This document shows positions 30,467-39,605 of a stretch of DNA of 64,000 nt, one piece after another. A program made the position numbers and the translations under genes. Source of the DNA: an uncultured Tateyamaria sp. (GTDB taxonomy: Bacteria; Pseudomonadota; Alphaproteobacteria; Rhodobacterales; Rhodobacteraceae); contig NZ_CANNGP010000002.1 of the NCBI RefSeq assembly GCF_947504105.1, positions 62,001 to 126,000 on the forward strand, written 5' to 3'. Each line of letters opens with the position of its first letter. Within the stretch, counting starts at the first letter, position 1. The notes beneath the pieces were generated by a model. It was not told the origin of the DNA. It did no database searches and worked only from the letters and a program-made list of their open reading frames with translations.

Positions 30467-31560
30467 ATCGCACTCTCCGGCAGCAGGGCATAAGCGCGCT
30501 GGATGGGCATCAACACCATCATCCTGCCCGGATCCCGTAAACGCCCGGCTTCGCGACCTGCTTTATCGCCGGTCCCAAAGAACACGTCTGCACGCTGCGC
30601 GCCCTTGATGGCCGAACCCGTGTCCTGTGCGATCATAAGCCGTCGCAGCGGGCCGTTTCCGTCCTTTTCAATCCATACCGGCGCACCCAAGGGAACAAAT
30701 GCGGGGTCCACTGCAATCGACCGCATTGTCGTGATCGATCGGTTCATCGCGCCCAGGGGTCCTCGATCAGCTGGTACTTCGCTGACTTCACGGAAGAACA
30801 CGTAGGATGGATTGTGATACAACAATTCCTCACCCACGATGGGGTTGTTTCGGACGTAGTTTCGAATGACCTGCGCGCTGACCTGATGTGCTGCATAAGT
30901 GCCGCGCCGTACCAGTTCCGCCCCGATAGAACGATATTTGTGCCCATTGGCGCCGCTATATCCGACACGGATCATTTGGCCATTGGGCATGCGGATACGC
31001 CCGGAACCCTGAATTTGCAGAAAGAACAGCTCGACCGGGTCATCGACCCATGCGATCTCGAGCCCGCGGCCCTGCATCACGGTCCCTTCCAGGATTTGGC
31101 GACGGGTCAGCCAAGGGCGGATGTGCCGCGCTTCGGGCGGCATGGCGTAGACAGGAAAACGATAGCGTGCGCTGCGGCGGCGTGAGCCATCCAGCTCTGG
31201 CTCAAAGTATCCTGTGAACAGCGCGGGTGCGCCGTCTTCGATCAGTACAGGACGGAAGAAAAGCTCAAAAAAGGCGCGTGCATCCGGGACGTCGCGGGCC
31301 AAGGTACACAGAGACCGCCAATCGGGATCATCCATGTCCCGGCACGTGTTGCGGAACGTTGTCAACGCTGCTGCATGATCATCCTGCGCCCAACCGTCCA
31401 ATGCAGCAAAGTCCAGCACCGTATACTTCGCATCAGAGGCAGCGGCGGTCATGGTCCAGAAAATCGTGCAGAATGCTGAGACGCAGAAACGTATTACGCG
31501 TCTGTAGACACCAGTAGCCAATTCGGGTCGTCTGCCCCCATGGTTCTGGCGAAGGCCCAT
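30463..31560 (-). CDS. mltA: membrane-bound lytic murein transglycosylase A (start codon uncertain)
   Basis: FTGYFEPELDGSRR, QIQGSGRIRMPNGQMIRVGYSGANGHKYRSIG, IAQDTGSAIKGAQRADVFFGTGDKAG; 5' end overlaps the upstream gene. Confidence 0.9.
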   Translation of the reverse strand: MGLRQNHGGRRPELATGVYRRVIRFCVSAFCTIFWTMTAAASDAKYTVLDFAALDGWAQDDHAAALTTFRNTCRDMDDPDWRSLCTLARDVPDARAFFELFFRPVLIEDGAPALFTGYFEPELDGSRRRSARYRFPVYAMPPEARHIRPWLTRRQILEGTVMQGRGLEIAWVDDPVELFFLQIQGSGRIRMPNGQMIRVGYSGANGHKYRSIGAELVRRGTYAAHQVSAQVIRNYVRNNPIVGEELLYHNPSYVFFREVSEVPADRGPLGAMNRSITTMRSIAVDPAFVPLGAPVWIEKDGNGPLRRLMIAQDTGSAIKGAQRADVFFGTGDKAGREAGRLRDPGRMMVLMPIQRAYALLPESAI

Positions 31561-32153
31561 GTGTCCTTCTGCCGCTTCACCTCAGTCAGGCTACCTTCTA
31601 CGATATCTCCGCCTTGATCGCGAACAGCGGATTTCAGTTCAGCGACATACCGGATTGTCAGTTCGCCTTCGCCCGTTTCCGGATCAAAGGTGGCATCCAT
31701 CAACTTCAGCTCGCGCACACCGAAAAACTCGGCTTCGATGGTCAGGCCCTGATCTTCGCGGGCTGCCACGCCATCGACAAAAGATTCATAAATCTCTTCG
31801 GACAGGAAAGGTTGGATATCAGCAAGATCGCCACGCTCATACCCCATCACGATCATCTCGTATGCACCACGCGCACCTTGCAAAAAGTCGGAAACCTGGA
31901 ATGACGGTTCTGCCCGCTTCATTTCGGTCAACGCCTTGGCGGCATTGCTATCCTCTTCCACATGATCCGTGATATCCAGATCTGGACCACCCTCGATCAC
32001 TTCGAAATCATGCTTGCTGGACCGCTCGGATACCTGTTTGGGAACCGGCGGTTGTTCGAATCCTTCGCGTGTTCCCAGCACGTTTTTCAGGCGCAAGATC
32101 AGGAAAACGGCGATGCCAGCAAGGACCAGCAACTGGATAAGCGGAGAATTCAT
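31494..32153 (-). CDS. Tim44/TimA-domain membrane protein
   Basis: Likely start MNSPLIQLLVLAGIAVFLILRLKNVLGTREGFE; Tim44-like C-terminal half. Confidence 0.85.
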   Translation of the reverse strand: MNSPLIQLLVLAGIAVFLILRLKNVLGTREGFEQPPVPKQVSERSSKHDFEVIEGGPDLDITDHVEEDSNAAKALTEMKRAEPSFQVSDFLQGARGAYEMIVMGYERGDLADIQPFLSEEIYESFVDGVAAREDQGLTIEAEFFGVRELKLMDATFDPETGEGELTIRYVAELKSAVRDQGGDIVEGSLTEVKRQKDTWAFARTMGADDPNWLLVSTDA

Positions 32154-32267
32154 TAATGCCTCGTCATTCGGGGTCGGGTGGCGATAGCGCCGTCGGACCC
32201 TTATGTAGGTGCATGGGGGGCGCAAGTCCACTGTACGGCCCCTTGTGGAAACGAAAGGATAACACGA

Positions 32268-32735
32268 ATGTGGCTGTTTCTGGCCTTTCTTTTAGTCCCA
32301 TTGATCGAGATTGCCCTGTTTATTCAGGTGGGCGGCGCAATCGGGCTAGGTTGGACCCTGCTGATTGTGGTGGTCACGGCGGTTCTGGGCACGATGTTGG
32401 TACGCGCCCAGGGGATGCAGGCGCTGGGGCAAGTAAAATCGTCTTTCAACCAGATGCGTGATCCCAGTGAAGCATTGGCACATGGGGGCATGATCCTGTT
32501 TTCCGGCGCATTGTTGCTGACCCCTGGTTTTTTCACTGATGCTGTTGGATTCGCGCTGCTTGTTCCGGGCGTTCGGCTTGCTGTTTTTCGCTGGGCACGC
32601 AGCCGGATAAAGGTCACCACATTCTCGAGCCACGGGCAGACACCACAACGCCCCGATGTCGTTGAAGGTGAGTTTACCGAAGTTGATCCCGATCAACGCG
32701 AAGTCCGGGGCCCCTCAGGCTGGACCAAGCATTGA
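32268..32735 (+). CDS. fxsA: FxsA family membrane protein
   Basis: MWLFLAFLLVPLIEIALFIQVGGAIGLGWTLLIVVVTAVLGTMLVRAQG. Confidence 0.88.
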   Translation: MWLFLAFLLVPLIEIALFIQVGGAIGLGWTLLIVVVTAVLGTMLVRAQGMQALGQVKSSFNQMRDPSEALAHGGMILFSGALLLTPGFFTDAVGFALLVPGVRLAVFRWARSRIKVTTFSSHGQTPQRPDVVEGEFTEVDPDQREVRGPSGWTKH

Positions 32736-32796
32736 GGCCAGCGGCCCAAGCTGATACGAAGCGCGGGATTTATCGTTTCCCTCGGAGAAAGAGCTG

Positions 32797-33282
32797 ATGG
32801 CCGAAGAACAAGCCGCACAACCTGCCGCGCCACAGATGCGCGTACTGGGCCAATACATTCGTGACATGTCATTTGAGAATATCGTGTCACAAAAAGGCGC
32901 CGCGCCGGATGTACAACCCGATGTTCAGGTACAGGTAAACCTGGATGCGAAGAAGCGCGGACAGGACAACCAGTACGAAAGCGCGATCAAGCTGAACGTC
33001 ACATCGAAGGCGAAGGAAGGGGACACCGTCCTTTTCGTTCTCGAGATCGACTATGTCGGCATGTTCCACATCGAAAACGTGCCCGAAGATCAGCTGCATC
33101 CGTTCCTTCTGATCGAATGCCCGCGCATGATCTTCCCGTTCCTACGCCGTGTGGTCAGCGATATCACCCGCGACGGTGGCTTCCCGCCTTTGAACCTCGA
33201 AAATATCGATTTCGTATCTCTCTACCGGAACGAAATCGCGCGGCGTCAGAAAGAAGCAGCGCCGTCCGAGCCCATCAACTGA
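32797..33282 (+). CDS. secB: protein-export chaperone SecB
   Basis: QYIRDMSFENI..., LLIECPRMIFPFLRRVVSDITRDGGFPPLNLENIDFVSLY. Confidence 0.96.
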   Translation: MAEEQAAQPAAPQMRVLGQYIRDMSFENIVSQKGAAPDVQPDVQVQVNLDAKKRGQDNQYESAIKLNVTSKAKEGDTVLFVLEIDYVGMFHIENVPEDQLHPFLLIECPRMIFPFLRRVVSDITRDGGFPPLNLENIDFVSLYRNEIARRQKEAAPSEPIN

Positions 33283-33302
33283 TGCACTTGAGTATGTAAA
33301 GG

Positions 33303-33330
33303 GGCCCGGTCATCGCACCGGGCCTTTTTT
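33303..33330. terminator. intrinsic terminator GGCCCGGT-CATCGC-ACCGGGCCTTTTTT
   Basis: 8-bp stem followed by six Ts, between convergent secB and dnaQ. Confidence 0.9.
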
Positions 33331-34015
33331 ACTTCGGCCAAAGGGCGTCATCACCCAGCTTGGCTACAAACCCTGTATGTGCTTCCCGCTCCTGCGCAGT
33401 AATCCGGCTTGGCAAAACAGTAGGGCGAGGCGGTGGGGTCCAGCTTTCTACTTCGGTCGCACTGGCCCCTGAACCACGTGCCGTCGACAGCGCAAAGTCC
33501 GGCTGACGTCCACCAATCAGTTCCAGATAAACCTCTGCGAGGATTTCACTGTCGAGCAACGCGCCGTGCAATGTCCGGGCCGAGTTGTCGATGCCAAACC
33601 GACGGCACAACGCGTCGAGCGACGCGGGCGAGCCAGGGAAACGGCGGCGTGCGATATCGAGGGTGTCAATGGCTTGATCGAATGGGAGTTGCGGCAGACC
33701 CATCCATTTCAGTTCAGCATTGAGAAACTTCATGTCGAAGGCTGCGTTGTGGATCACCAGTTTGGCATCACCCACAAAATCGAGAAACTTTCGTCCGAGC
33801 TGTGCGAATTTCGGTTTTCCACGCAGGAAATCGTCACCCAGCCCATGCACTTCGAACGCTTCCTGAGGCATCGAACGCTCCGGATCGATATATTCGTGGA
33901 ACACGTTGTCGGTCGGTACATGGCCAATCAACTCAATCGCCCCGATCTCGACAATCCGGTCGCCGCTTTCTGGGTCAAAGCCCGTCGTTTCGGTATCAAG
34001 GACTATTTCACGCAT
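33329..34015 (-). CDS. dnaQ: DNA polymerase III epsilon subunit
   Basis: Likely start MREIVLDTETTGFDPESGDRIVEIGAIEL; exonuclease motifs. Confidence 0.95.
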   Translation of the reverse strand: MREIVLDTETTGFDPESGDRIVEIGAIELIGHVPTDNVFHEYIDPERSMPQEAFEVHGLGDDFLRGKPKFAQLGRKFLDFVGDAKLVIHNAAFDMKFLNAELKWMGLPQLPFDQAIDTLDIARRRFPGSPASLDALCRRFGIDNSARTLHGALLDSEILAEVYLELIGGRQPDFALSTARGSGASATEVESWTPPPRPTVLPSRITAQEREAHTGFVAKLGDDALWPK

Positions 34016-34601
34016 GACAGGACCTGCTCTTGATCTGCTGAACCACAGAATGAACCTGCGCGCGGGCATGTTCAACCGTGTCCGTTTCGATCAGAAAATC
34101 GGCACGTTTGCATTTTTCAGCGCTGGGCATCTGTTTTTTCAGCATTGCATGAAATTGGTCCTCGCTCATCGTCCCGCGTGCAAGAACACGCGCCTTTTGA
34201 ATTTCCGCATCCACATGGACAACGGCAACAGCATCCATCGCGGTATCACCGCCCGTTTCAAACAGCAGTGGAATATCAAAGACGATGATGTGTGCATCAG
34301 ACGTTGCAACAAAATGCGCACGGTCATCAGCAACAAGCGGATGCACAATCGCCTCGATACGAGCCAAAGCGGTCGCGTCTTGAGAAATGACAGATCGGAG
34401 CGCATCGCGGGATACAGCCCCATCTTTCACAGCATTTGGAAACAACTTCCCAACTGGCGCCACACCTGCACCACCTTTGCCATAAAGGCGGTGAACCGCA
34501 GCGTCAGCATCCCAAACCGCGCATCCTTCGTCTTCGAACATATGAGCAGTTGTTGACTTGCCCATTCCAATCGAGCCGGTCAGTCCCAGTTTGAATGTCA
34601 T
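34008..34601 (-). CDS. coaE: dephospho-CoA kinase
   Basis: LGLTGSIGMGKSTTAHMFEDEG, VFDIPLLFETG. Confidence 0.95.
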   Translation of the reverse strand: MTFKLGLTGSIGMGKSTTAHMFEDEGCAVWDADAAVHRLYGKGGAGVAPVGKLFPNAVKDGAVSRDALRSVISQDATALARIEAIVHPLVADDRAHFVATSDAHIIVFDIPLLFETGGDTAMDAVAVVHVDAEIQKARVLARGTMSEDQFHAMLKKQMPSAEKCKRADFLIETDTVEHARAQVHSVVQQIKSRSCHA

Positions 34602-35428
34602 CGCAAGGCCGCCGCGCGCGCCGCACTATCTACCGCAGGCCTATGACCAAACCAGCGCTCGAAAGCGGGCACCGCCTGATGCAATAACATACCAAGCCCA
34701 TCGACTGTCACACAGCCAGCTGCTTCAGCCGCCGCCAGCAAATCCGTCTTCAGCGGGGTATAAACAAGGTCAGTGACAACCGTTTGTTGCCGCAAGCCAT
34801 CCAGGGGTATGCGCATTGCAGGTTTTCCGATCATGCCCAGCGATGTCGTGTTCACGACGAGAGCCGAATCCTCAAGGATGTTCCCCGCCTGAACCCAATC
34901 CACAACCGAGACCTTCTTTCCAAAATCGTCAGCCAGTTTTTCGGCACGCACCCGGGTGCGGTTCGTCAACATTATCTCGGGAATGCCTGCGTCCAGAAGG
35001 GACGCGATAACAGCGCGCGCGGCACCGCCTGAACCCAATACAGTCGCCGGTCCTGCGTTCGATTGCCAAGCCGATGCACCAGCCTTCAGGTTTTCAATGA
35101 AACCATACCCATCCGTGTTGTCTGCATGGATTTGACCATCCTTGCGAAAGATCAACGTGTTCGCAGCGCCGATCAGAGTCGCACGATCGGTGACAAGATC
35201 GGCAATCTCCAGCGCGGCTTCCTTGTGGGGAATGGTGATGTTCACACCAACAAATCCGGCTTTCGGCAGGGCACGCAGCACAGTCTCAAGATCCTGCGAA
35301 GACACGTCCATCGGAATATAGTCACCACGCAAGCCCAGCGTCTTAAGCCAATGCCGATGCAACTGCGGAGACTTCGAGTGTGCCACAGGGGATCCAATGA
35401 CCCCCGCCAAAGGAATTTTATCGCTCAT
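34598..35428 (-). CDS. aroE: shikimate dehydrogenase
   Basis: Likely start MSDKIPLAGVIGSPVAHSKSPQLHRHWL; NITIPHKEAAL. Confidence 0.95.
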   Translation of the reverse strand: MSDKIPLAGVIGSPVAHSKSPQLHRHWLKTLGLRGDYIPMDVSSQDLETVLRALPKAGFVGVNITIPHKEAALEIADLVTDRATLIGAANTLIFRKDGQIHADNTDGYGFIENLKAGASAWQSNAGPATVLGSGGAARAVIASLLDAGIPEIMLTNRTRVRAEKLADDFGKKVSVVDWVQAGNILEDSALVVNTTSLGMIGKPAMRIPLDGLRQQTVVTDLVYTPLKTDLLAAAEAAGCVTVDGLGMLLHQAVPAFERWFGHRPAVDSAARAAALR

Positions 35429-35444
35429 CCCTGCATGCCTTCGA

Positions 35445-36044
35445 TTAACCGTCAATCACTCCGCGCAGCGTCAGGAACGCCAAAAGCTCCAACAACGGCA
35501 TCCCAAGGACATTGAAATAGTCCCCTTCAATGCTGTGGAACAGGCGTACCCCCTCGGCCTCTAGCTGATATGCGCCAACTGAGTGGCGAATGTCATCCCA
35601 ATTCCGGTCGATGTACCCATCAAGATACTCATCCGACACATCTCGCATGCGCAACCGAACCTGTCCAACATGGCGCCAGATCGGTTTTCCCTCGTGGTAG
35701 ATGACCGCAGCAGACAATAGCACGTGACGCTGACCCCGCATGGCACGCAACTGCTCAGCGGCATCCATCTGGTTCACCGGTTTTGACAGAAGCCGGTTGT
35801 TGAAAGACAGAACCTGATCGCATCCGATAACCATGGAGTCCGGCTGCTTGTCCGCCACCTTGCGCGATTTCATCTCAGCCAAAGCATCGGCGATGTCGCG
35901 GGGGGATGCATCTTCTGCGAGTAAGGAAGCTTTCATATTTTCTTCATCAACACGGGGCACGATAACGTCAAATTCTATGCCCGCGTTCCGCAGCAATTGG
36001 GACCGGATGGCTGAACCCGAGGCAAGAACGATGGGGATGGTCAT
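35445..36044 (-). CDS. maf: Maf family nucleotide pyrophosphatase
   Basis: Likely start MTIPIVLASGSAIRSQLLRNAGIEFDVIVPRVDEE; VGAYQLEAEGVRLFHSIEGDYFNVLGMPLLEL. Confidence 0.93.
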   Translation of the reverse strand: MTIPIVLASGSAIRSQLLRNAGIEFDVIVPRVDEENMKASLLAEDASPRDIADALAEMKSRKVADKQPDSMVIGCDQVLSFNNRLLSKPVNQMDAAEQLRAMRGQRHVLLSAAVIYHEGKPIWRHVGQVRLRMRDVSDEYLDGYIDRNWDDIRHSVGAYQLEAEGVRLFHSIEGDYFNVLGMPLLELLAFLTLRGVIDG

Positions 36045-36065
36045 GTGGATATCCTTGTGTGTCAC

Positions 36066-36453
36066 ACATGGTGAAGTGAGGGATCAAACAGGTGAAAACA
36101 AGCCACATGTCAGCACCGCACAAAATACCCGCGATCTTCGGCAATGTTCACCACAAACTGTCCCGGGTGTGAAAGAATAAATGACACACTGAGGGAAACT
36201 GGTCTTATCCGAAGTTACCCACAGGTTTATCAGCTTTAGCAATCAACCATTTTAGTTATTAAGGTATTGTTTTATATTGTATTTTTAAGTTTTCAAGCGG
36301 TGGAGCGCATACGTGGAAAAACATATCACACTGTGCGTAACCCCTTGGGCAAACGGTTAATCCACAGAAATTCTGTTCCCTACAAAATCATCATCTCTTT
36401 TCTTTCTTTTATTTATTTATAAGGGTGGCCCAGAACAAAGGGGACCAAAAAAT
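36066..36453. other. oriC: probable chromosomal replication origin (oriC)
   Basis: AT-rich non-coding region between divergent maf and hemJ; DnaA-box-like sites 36205 TTATCCGAA, 36215 TTACCCACA, 36358 TAATCCACA, 36332 TGTGCGTAA (reverse); AT-rich tracts 36241-36290 (9 G/C of 50) and 36381-36420 (7 G/C of 40); parAB and parS nearby. Confidence 0.82.
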
Positions 36454-36900
36454 ATGGATTTCTTGATAGCCTCATATCCTTGGATCAAGGCATTCCATAT
36501 CATGTCGGTCATCGCATGGATGGCGGCCTTGTTCTATCTGCCAAGGCTATATGTCTACCACTCAGAAAGCGTTGGACTTGAGGGTGAGACACACGCGCTG
36601 TTCCAGACCATGGAGTACAAGCTTCTCAAGATCATCATGAATCCGGCTATGATCGCAACCTGGATCTTCGGGCTCCTTCTGGCCTTGATCCCTGGTGTGA
36701 TCGACTGGGGAGCTTTGTGGCCCTGGACCAAGTTGATCGGCATTCTTGCTATGTCCGGCTTCCATGGTTGGCTGTCCGCACAGCGCAAGGCATTTGCTGC
36801 CGGGGGTCCGATCAAAACAGGGCGGCAGTACAGAATGATGAATGAGGTACCCACGCTTCTGATGGTGCTGATTATCCTCTCTGTTGTGGTGAAATTCTGA
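36454..36900 (+). CDS. hemJ: protoporphyrinogen oxidase HemJ
   Basis: 148 aa four-TM protein; WIKAFHIMSVIAWMAALFYLPRLYVYH, MNEVPTLLMVLIILSVVVKF. Confidence 0.92.
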   Translation: MDFLIASYPWIKAFHIMSVIAWMAALFYLPRLYVYHSESVGLEGETHALFQTMEYKLLKIIMNPAMIATWIFGLLLALIPGVIDWGALWPWTKLIGILAMSGFHGWLSAQRKAFAAGGPIKTGRQYRMMNEVPTLLMVLIILSVVVKF

Positions 36901-36905
36901 AACCG

Positions 36906-36934
36906 TTGACTTAAAGCGCGACAGCCCCTATCAG
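36906..36934 (+). promoter_or_regulatory. putative sigma70-type promoter for rho (TTGACT-N17-TATCAG)
   Basis: Good -35 and weak -10 with 17-bp spacing, about 90 bp upstream of the rho start. Confidence 0.4.
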
Positions 36935-37023
36935 CATTGTCGCACCCCGTTCGGGGACTGCAGACAGCTTTTACATTTGACTGGACGCGCACCGCTTGAA
37001 CAAGGCGGGCCAAGAGTATTCCC

Positions 37024-38295
37024 ATGACCGCAGAACGCCTCGCCCTTGCTGAACTCAAGGCGCAAAGCCCCAAAGACCTCCTTGCAACGGCAGAGGAGCT
37101 GGAAATTGAAAACGCCTCGACCATGCGGAAGGGCGAGATGATGTTCCAGATTCTGCGCGAACGCGCAGATGAAGGGTGGGAGATTTCAGGTGATGGTGTG
37201 CTGGAAGTCCTGCAGGACGGCTTTGGCTTCCTGCGTTCGCCTGAGGCAAACTATCTGCCGGGCCCGGATGACATCTATGTCTCGCCCGAGATGATCCGCC
37301 AATACTCGCTGCGTACTGGGGATACGATCGAAGGGGTGATCAAAGCTCCTGATGATAGCGAACGTTACTTCGCGTTGACCAATGCGACAAAGATCAACTT
37401 TGAAGAGCCGGAAAAAGCGAAGCACAAGATTGCCTTTGATAACTTGACGCCGCTTTATCCAGACGAGCGTTTGACGATGGAAACAGATGATCCCGCGACC
37501 AAGGACCGGTCGGCCCGGATCATCGACCTTGTATCGCCTATCGGTAAAGGTCAGCGATCCCTGATCGTGGCTCCGCCGCGGACAGGTAAGACAGTTCTTC
37601 TACAGAACATTGCGTCCAGCATCGAAAAGAACCATCCAGAGTGCTACTTGATTGTTCTGCTGATCGATGAACGGCCCGAAGAGGTCACGGACATGCAGCG
37701 GTCGGTCAAAGGAGAGGTCGTCAGCTCAACATTCGATGAACCAGCAACACGCCACGTTGCCGTGTCTGAAATGGTGATCGAGAAGGCAAAGCGTTTGGTT
37801 GAGCACAAACGAGATGTTGTTATTCTTTTGGACTCGATCACAAGACTTGGTAGGGCATTCAACACTGTGGTGCCATCCTCGGGTAAGGTTTTGACCGGTG
37901 GTGTGGATGCAAATGCCTTGCAACGCCCCAAACGTTTCTTCGGTGCGGCCCGGAATATCGAGGAAGGTGGATCGTTGACCATCGTCGCAACTGCCTTGAT
38001 TGACACGGGTAGCCGGATGGACGAGGTCATCTTTGAAGAATTCAAGGGCACCGGTAACTCGGAAATCGTCTTGGATCGCAAGATCGCCGACAAACGCGTG
38101 TTCCCTGCTATCGATATCCTCAAATCCGGCACTCGGAAAGAGGATCTGCTGGTCGACAAGAACGATCTGGCCAAGACCTTTGTTCTGCGGCGCATCCTGA
38201 ACCCAATGGGTACAACAGATGCGATCGAGTTCCTGATCTCCAAACTCAAGCAGACCAAGACAAACGGCGAATTCTTCGATTCCATGAACACCTGA
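37024..38295 (+). CDS. rho: transcription termination factor Rho
   Basis: [57 protein letters not shown]. Confidence 0.98.
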   Translation: MTAERLALAELKAQSPKDLLATAEELEIENASTMRKGEMMFQILRERADEGWEISGDGVLEVLQDGFGFLRSPEANYLPGPDDIYVSPEMIRQYSLRTGDTIEGVIKAPDDSERYFALTNATKINFEEPEKAKHKIAFDNLTPLYPDERLTMETDDPATKDRSARIIDLVSPIGKGQRSLIVAPPRTGKTVLLQNIASSIEKNHPECYLIVLLIDERPEEVTDMQRSVKGEVVSSTFDEPATRHVAVSEMVIEKAKRLVEHKRDVVILLDSITRLGRAFNTVVPSSGKVLTGGVDANALQRPKRFFGAARNIEEGGSLTIVATALIDTGSRMDEVIFEEFKGTGNSEIVLDRKIADKRVFPAIDILKSGTRKEDLLVDKNDLAKTFVLRRILNPMGTTDAIEFLISKLKQTKTNGEFFDSMNT

Positions 38296-38317
38296 TCTAT
38301 CGACCGGAGGTAAGGGG

Positions 38318-39601
38318 ATGGATACAATCTTTGCCCTTGCCACGGCCCAGGGCCGGGCTGGTGTCGCCGTCATACGGATCTCTGGACCTGCAGCCAAGTC
38401 CTGCGCTTTGCAGATGTGCGGGTTCTTACCGCATGCCCGGCATGCCAGCACGCGCATCCTGCATGATGAAAATGGCGAAACCCTTGACCACGCTCTGGTG
38501 CTTGTTTTTGACGCGCCCGCAAGCTTTACGGGCGAAGATGTGGTCGAATTTCACCTGCATGGAAGCATAGCTGTCATTTCTGCTGTCCTCCGTGAGCTTG
38601 GAAAGCACGATGCGCGGATGGCCGAACCAGGCGAGTTCACTCGCCGTGCGCTAGAAAACAACAAGATGGACCTCGCTCAGGTTGAGGGACTCGGTGATCT
38701 GATCGAAGCCGAAACAGAGGCACAACGACAGCAGGCATTACGCTCAGTTTCAGGTGAGTTGGGCCAACGGATCGAGACATGGCGCAGCCAGTTGATCCGT
38801 GCCGCAGCACTTGTGGAAGTGACAATAGACTTTGCTGATGAAGAGGTACCCGTAGATGTTACCCCTGAAGTTCAAAGCCTGTTGTCGGGGGTGATGGAAG
38901 ACATCGTAAACCAACTGGATGGCTTCAAGGCATCAGAGAGAATTCGTACAGGGTTTGAAGTGGCTATCGTCGGTGCACCCAATGCAGGTAAATCCACGTT
39001 GCTGAATGCGCTTGCGCGTCGTGACGCTGCAATAACTTCTGAAACTGCTGGGACAACCCGTGACGTTATAGAAGTCCGTATGGATCTTGGCGGATTGCCG
39101 GTAACATTGCTGGATACGGCCGGCCTTCGGGACTCCGGCGATGAGATCGAGGCTGAAGGAATCGCTCGGGCTATTTCACGGGCCAATGCTGCTCAGCTAC
39201 GTATTTTTCTGACTGAACCTCAGGAACATCTGAGTGTTCCAATCGTCGATGGGGACATTGTTCGGGCCCCCAAGGCAGATCAGCGGAATGATGATATACC
39301 AGCTATATCTGGGCTGACTGGCCAGGGCGTCGACGATCTCGTATCCGACGTTACCGCAGTTTTGGGTGAAAGAACACAGAACGCCGGATTACTCACGCAT
39401 GAGAGGCATCGTGTTGCGATGATCAGGGCGTTGTCGATGTTGGATTCGGCGATGACGTTGGTTGGTGCGGGGCCTGAACACTATGATATTGCGGCAGAGG
39501 AAATGCGGATTGCGATTCGATCTCTTGAGGCTGTTGTTGGGCGCGTGGACGTCGAAAACCTTCTGGACGAGATATTCTCGAGCTTTTGCTTAGGTAAATG
39601 A
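38318..39601 (+). CDS. mnmE: tRNA modification GTPase MnmE
   Basis: [60 protein letters not shown]-terminal FSSFCLGK. Confidence 0.97.
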   Translation: MDTIFALATAQGRAGVAVIRISGPAAKSCALQMCGFLPHARHASTRILHDENGETLDHALVLVFDAPASFTGEDVVEFHLHGSIAVISAVLRELGKHDARMAEPGEFTRRALENNKMDLAQVEGLGDLIEAETEAQRQQALRSVSGELGQRIETWRSQLIRAAALVEVTIDFADEEVPVDVTPEVQSLLSGVMEDIVNQLDGFKASERIRTGFEVAIVGAPNAGKSTLLNALARRDAAITSETAGTTRDVIEVRMDLGGLPVTLLDTAGLRDSGDEIEAEGIARAISRANAAQLRIFLTEPQEHLSVPIVDGDIVRAPKADQRNDDIPAISGLTGQGVDDLVSDVTAVLGERTQNAGLLTHERHRVAMIRALSMLDSAMTLVGAGPEHYDIAAEEMRIAIRSLEAVVGRVDVENLLDEIFSSFCLGK

Positions 39602-39605
39602 TGGA

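Noticed and set aside
32050-32070. GTTCGAATCC string resembling a tRNA T-arm
   Set aside because: Lies inside the Tim44-domain coding sequence with no acceptor stem or anticodon arm around it.
36241-36265. CtrA half-sites in the putative oriC (TCAACCAT, GTTATTAAGG)
   Set aside because: No TTAA-N7-TTAA spacing and the half-site has a mismatch; not enough to claim CtrA control of the origin.
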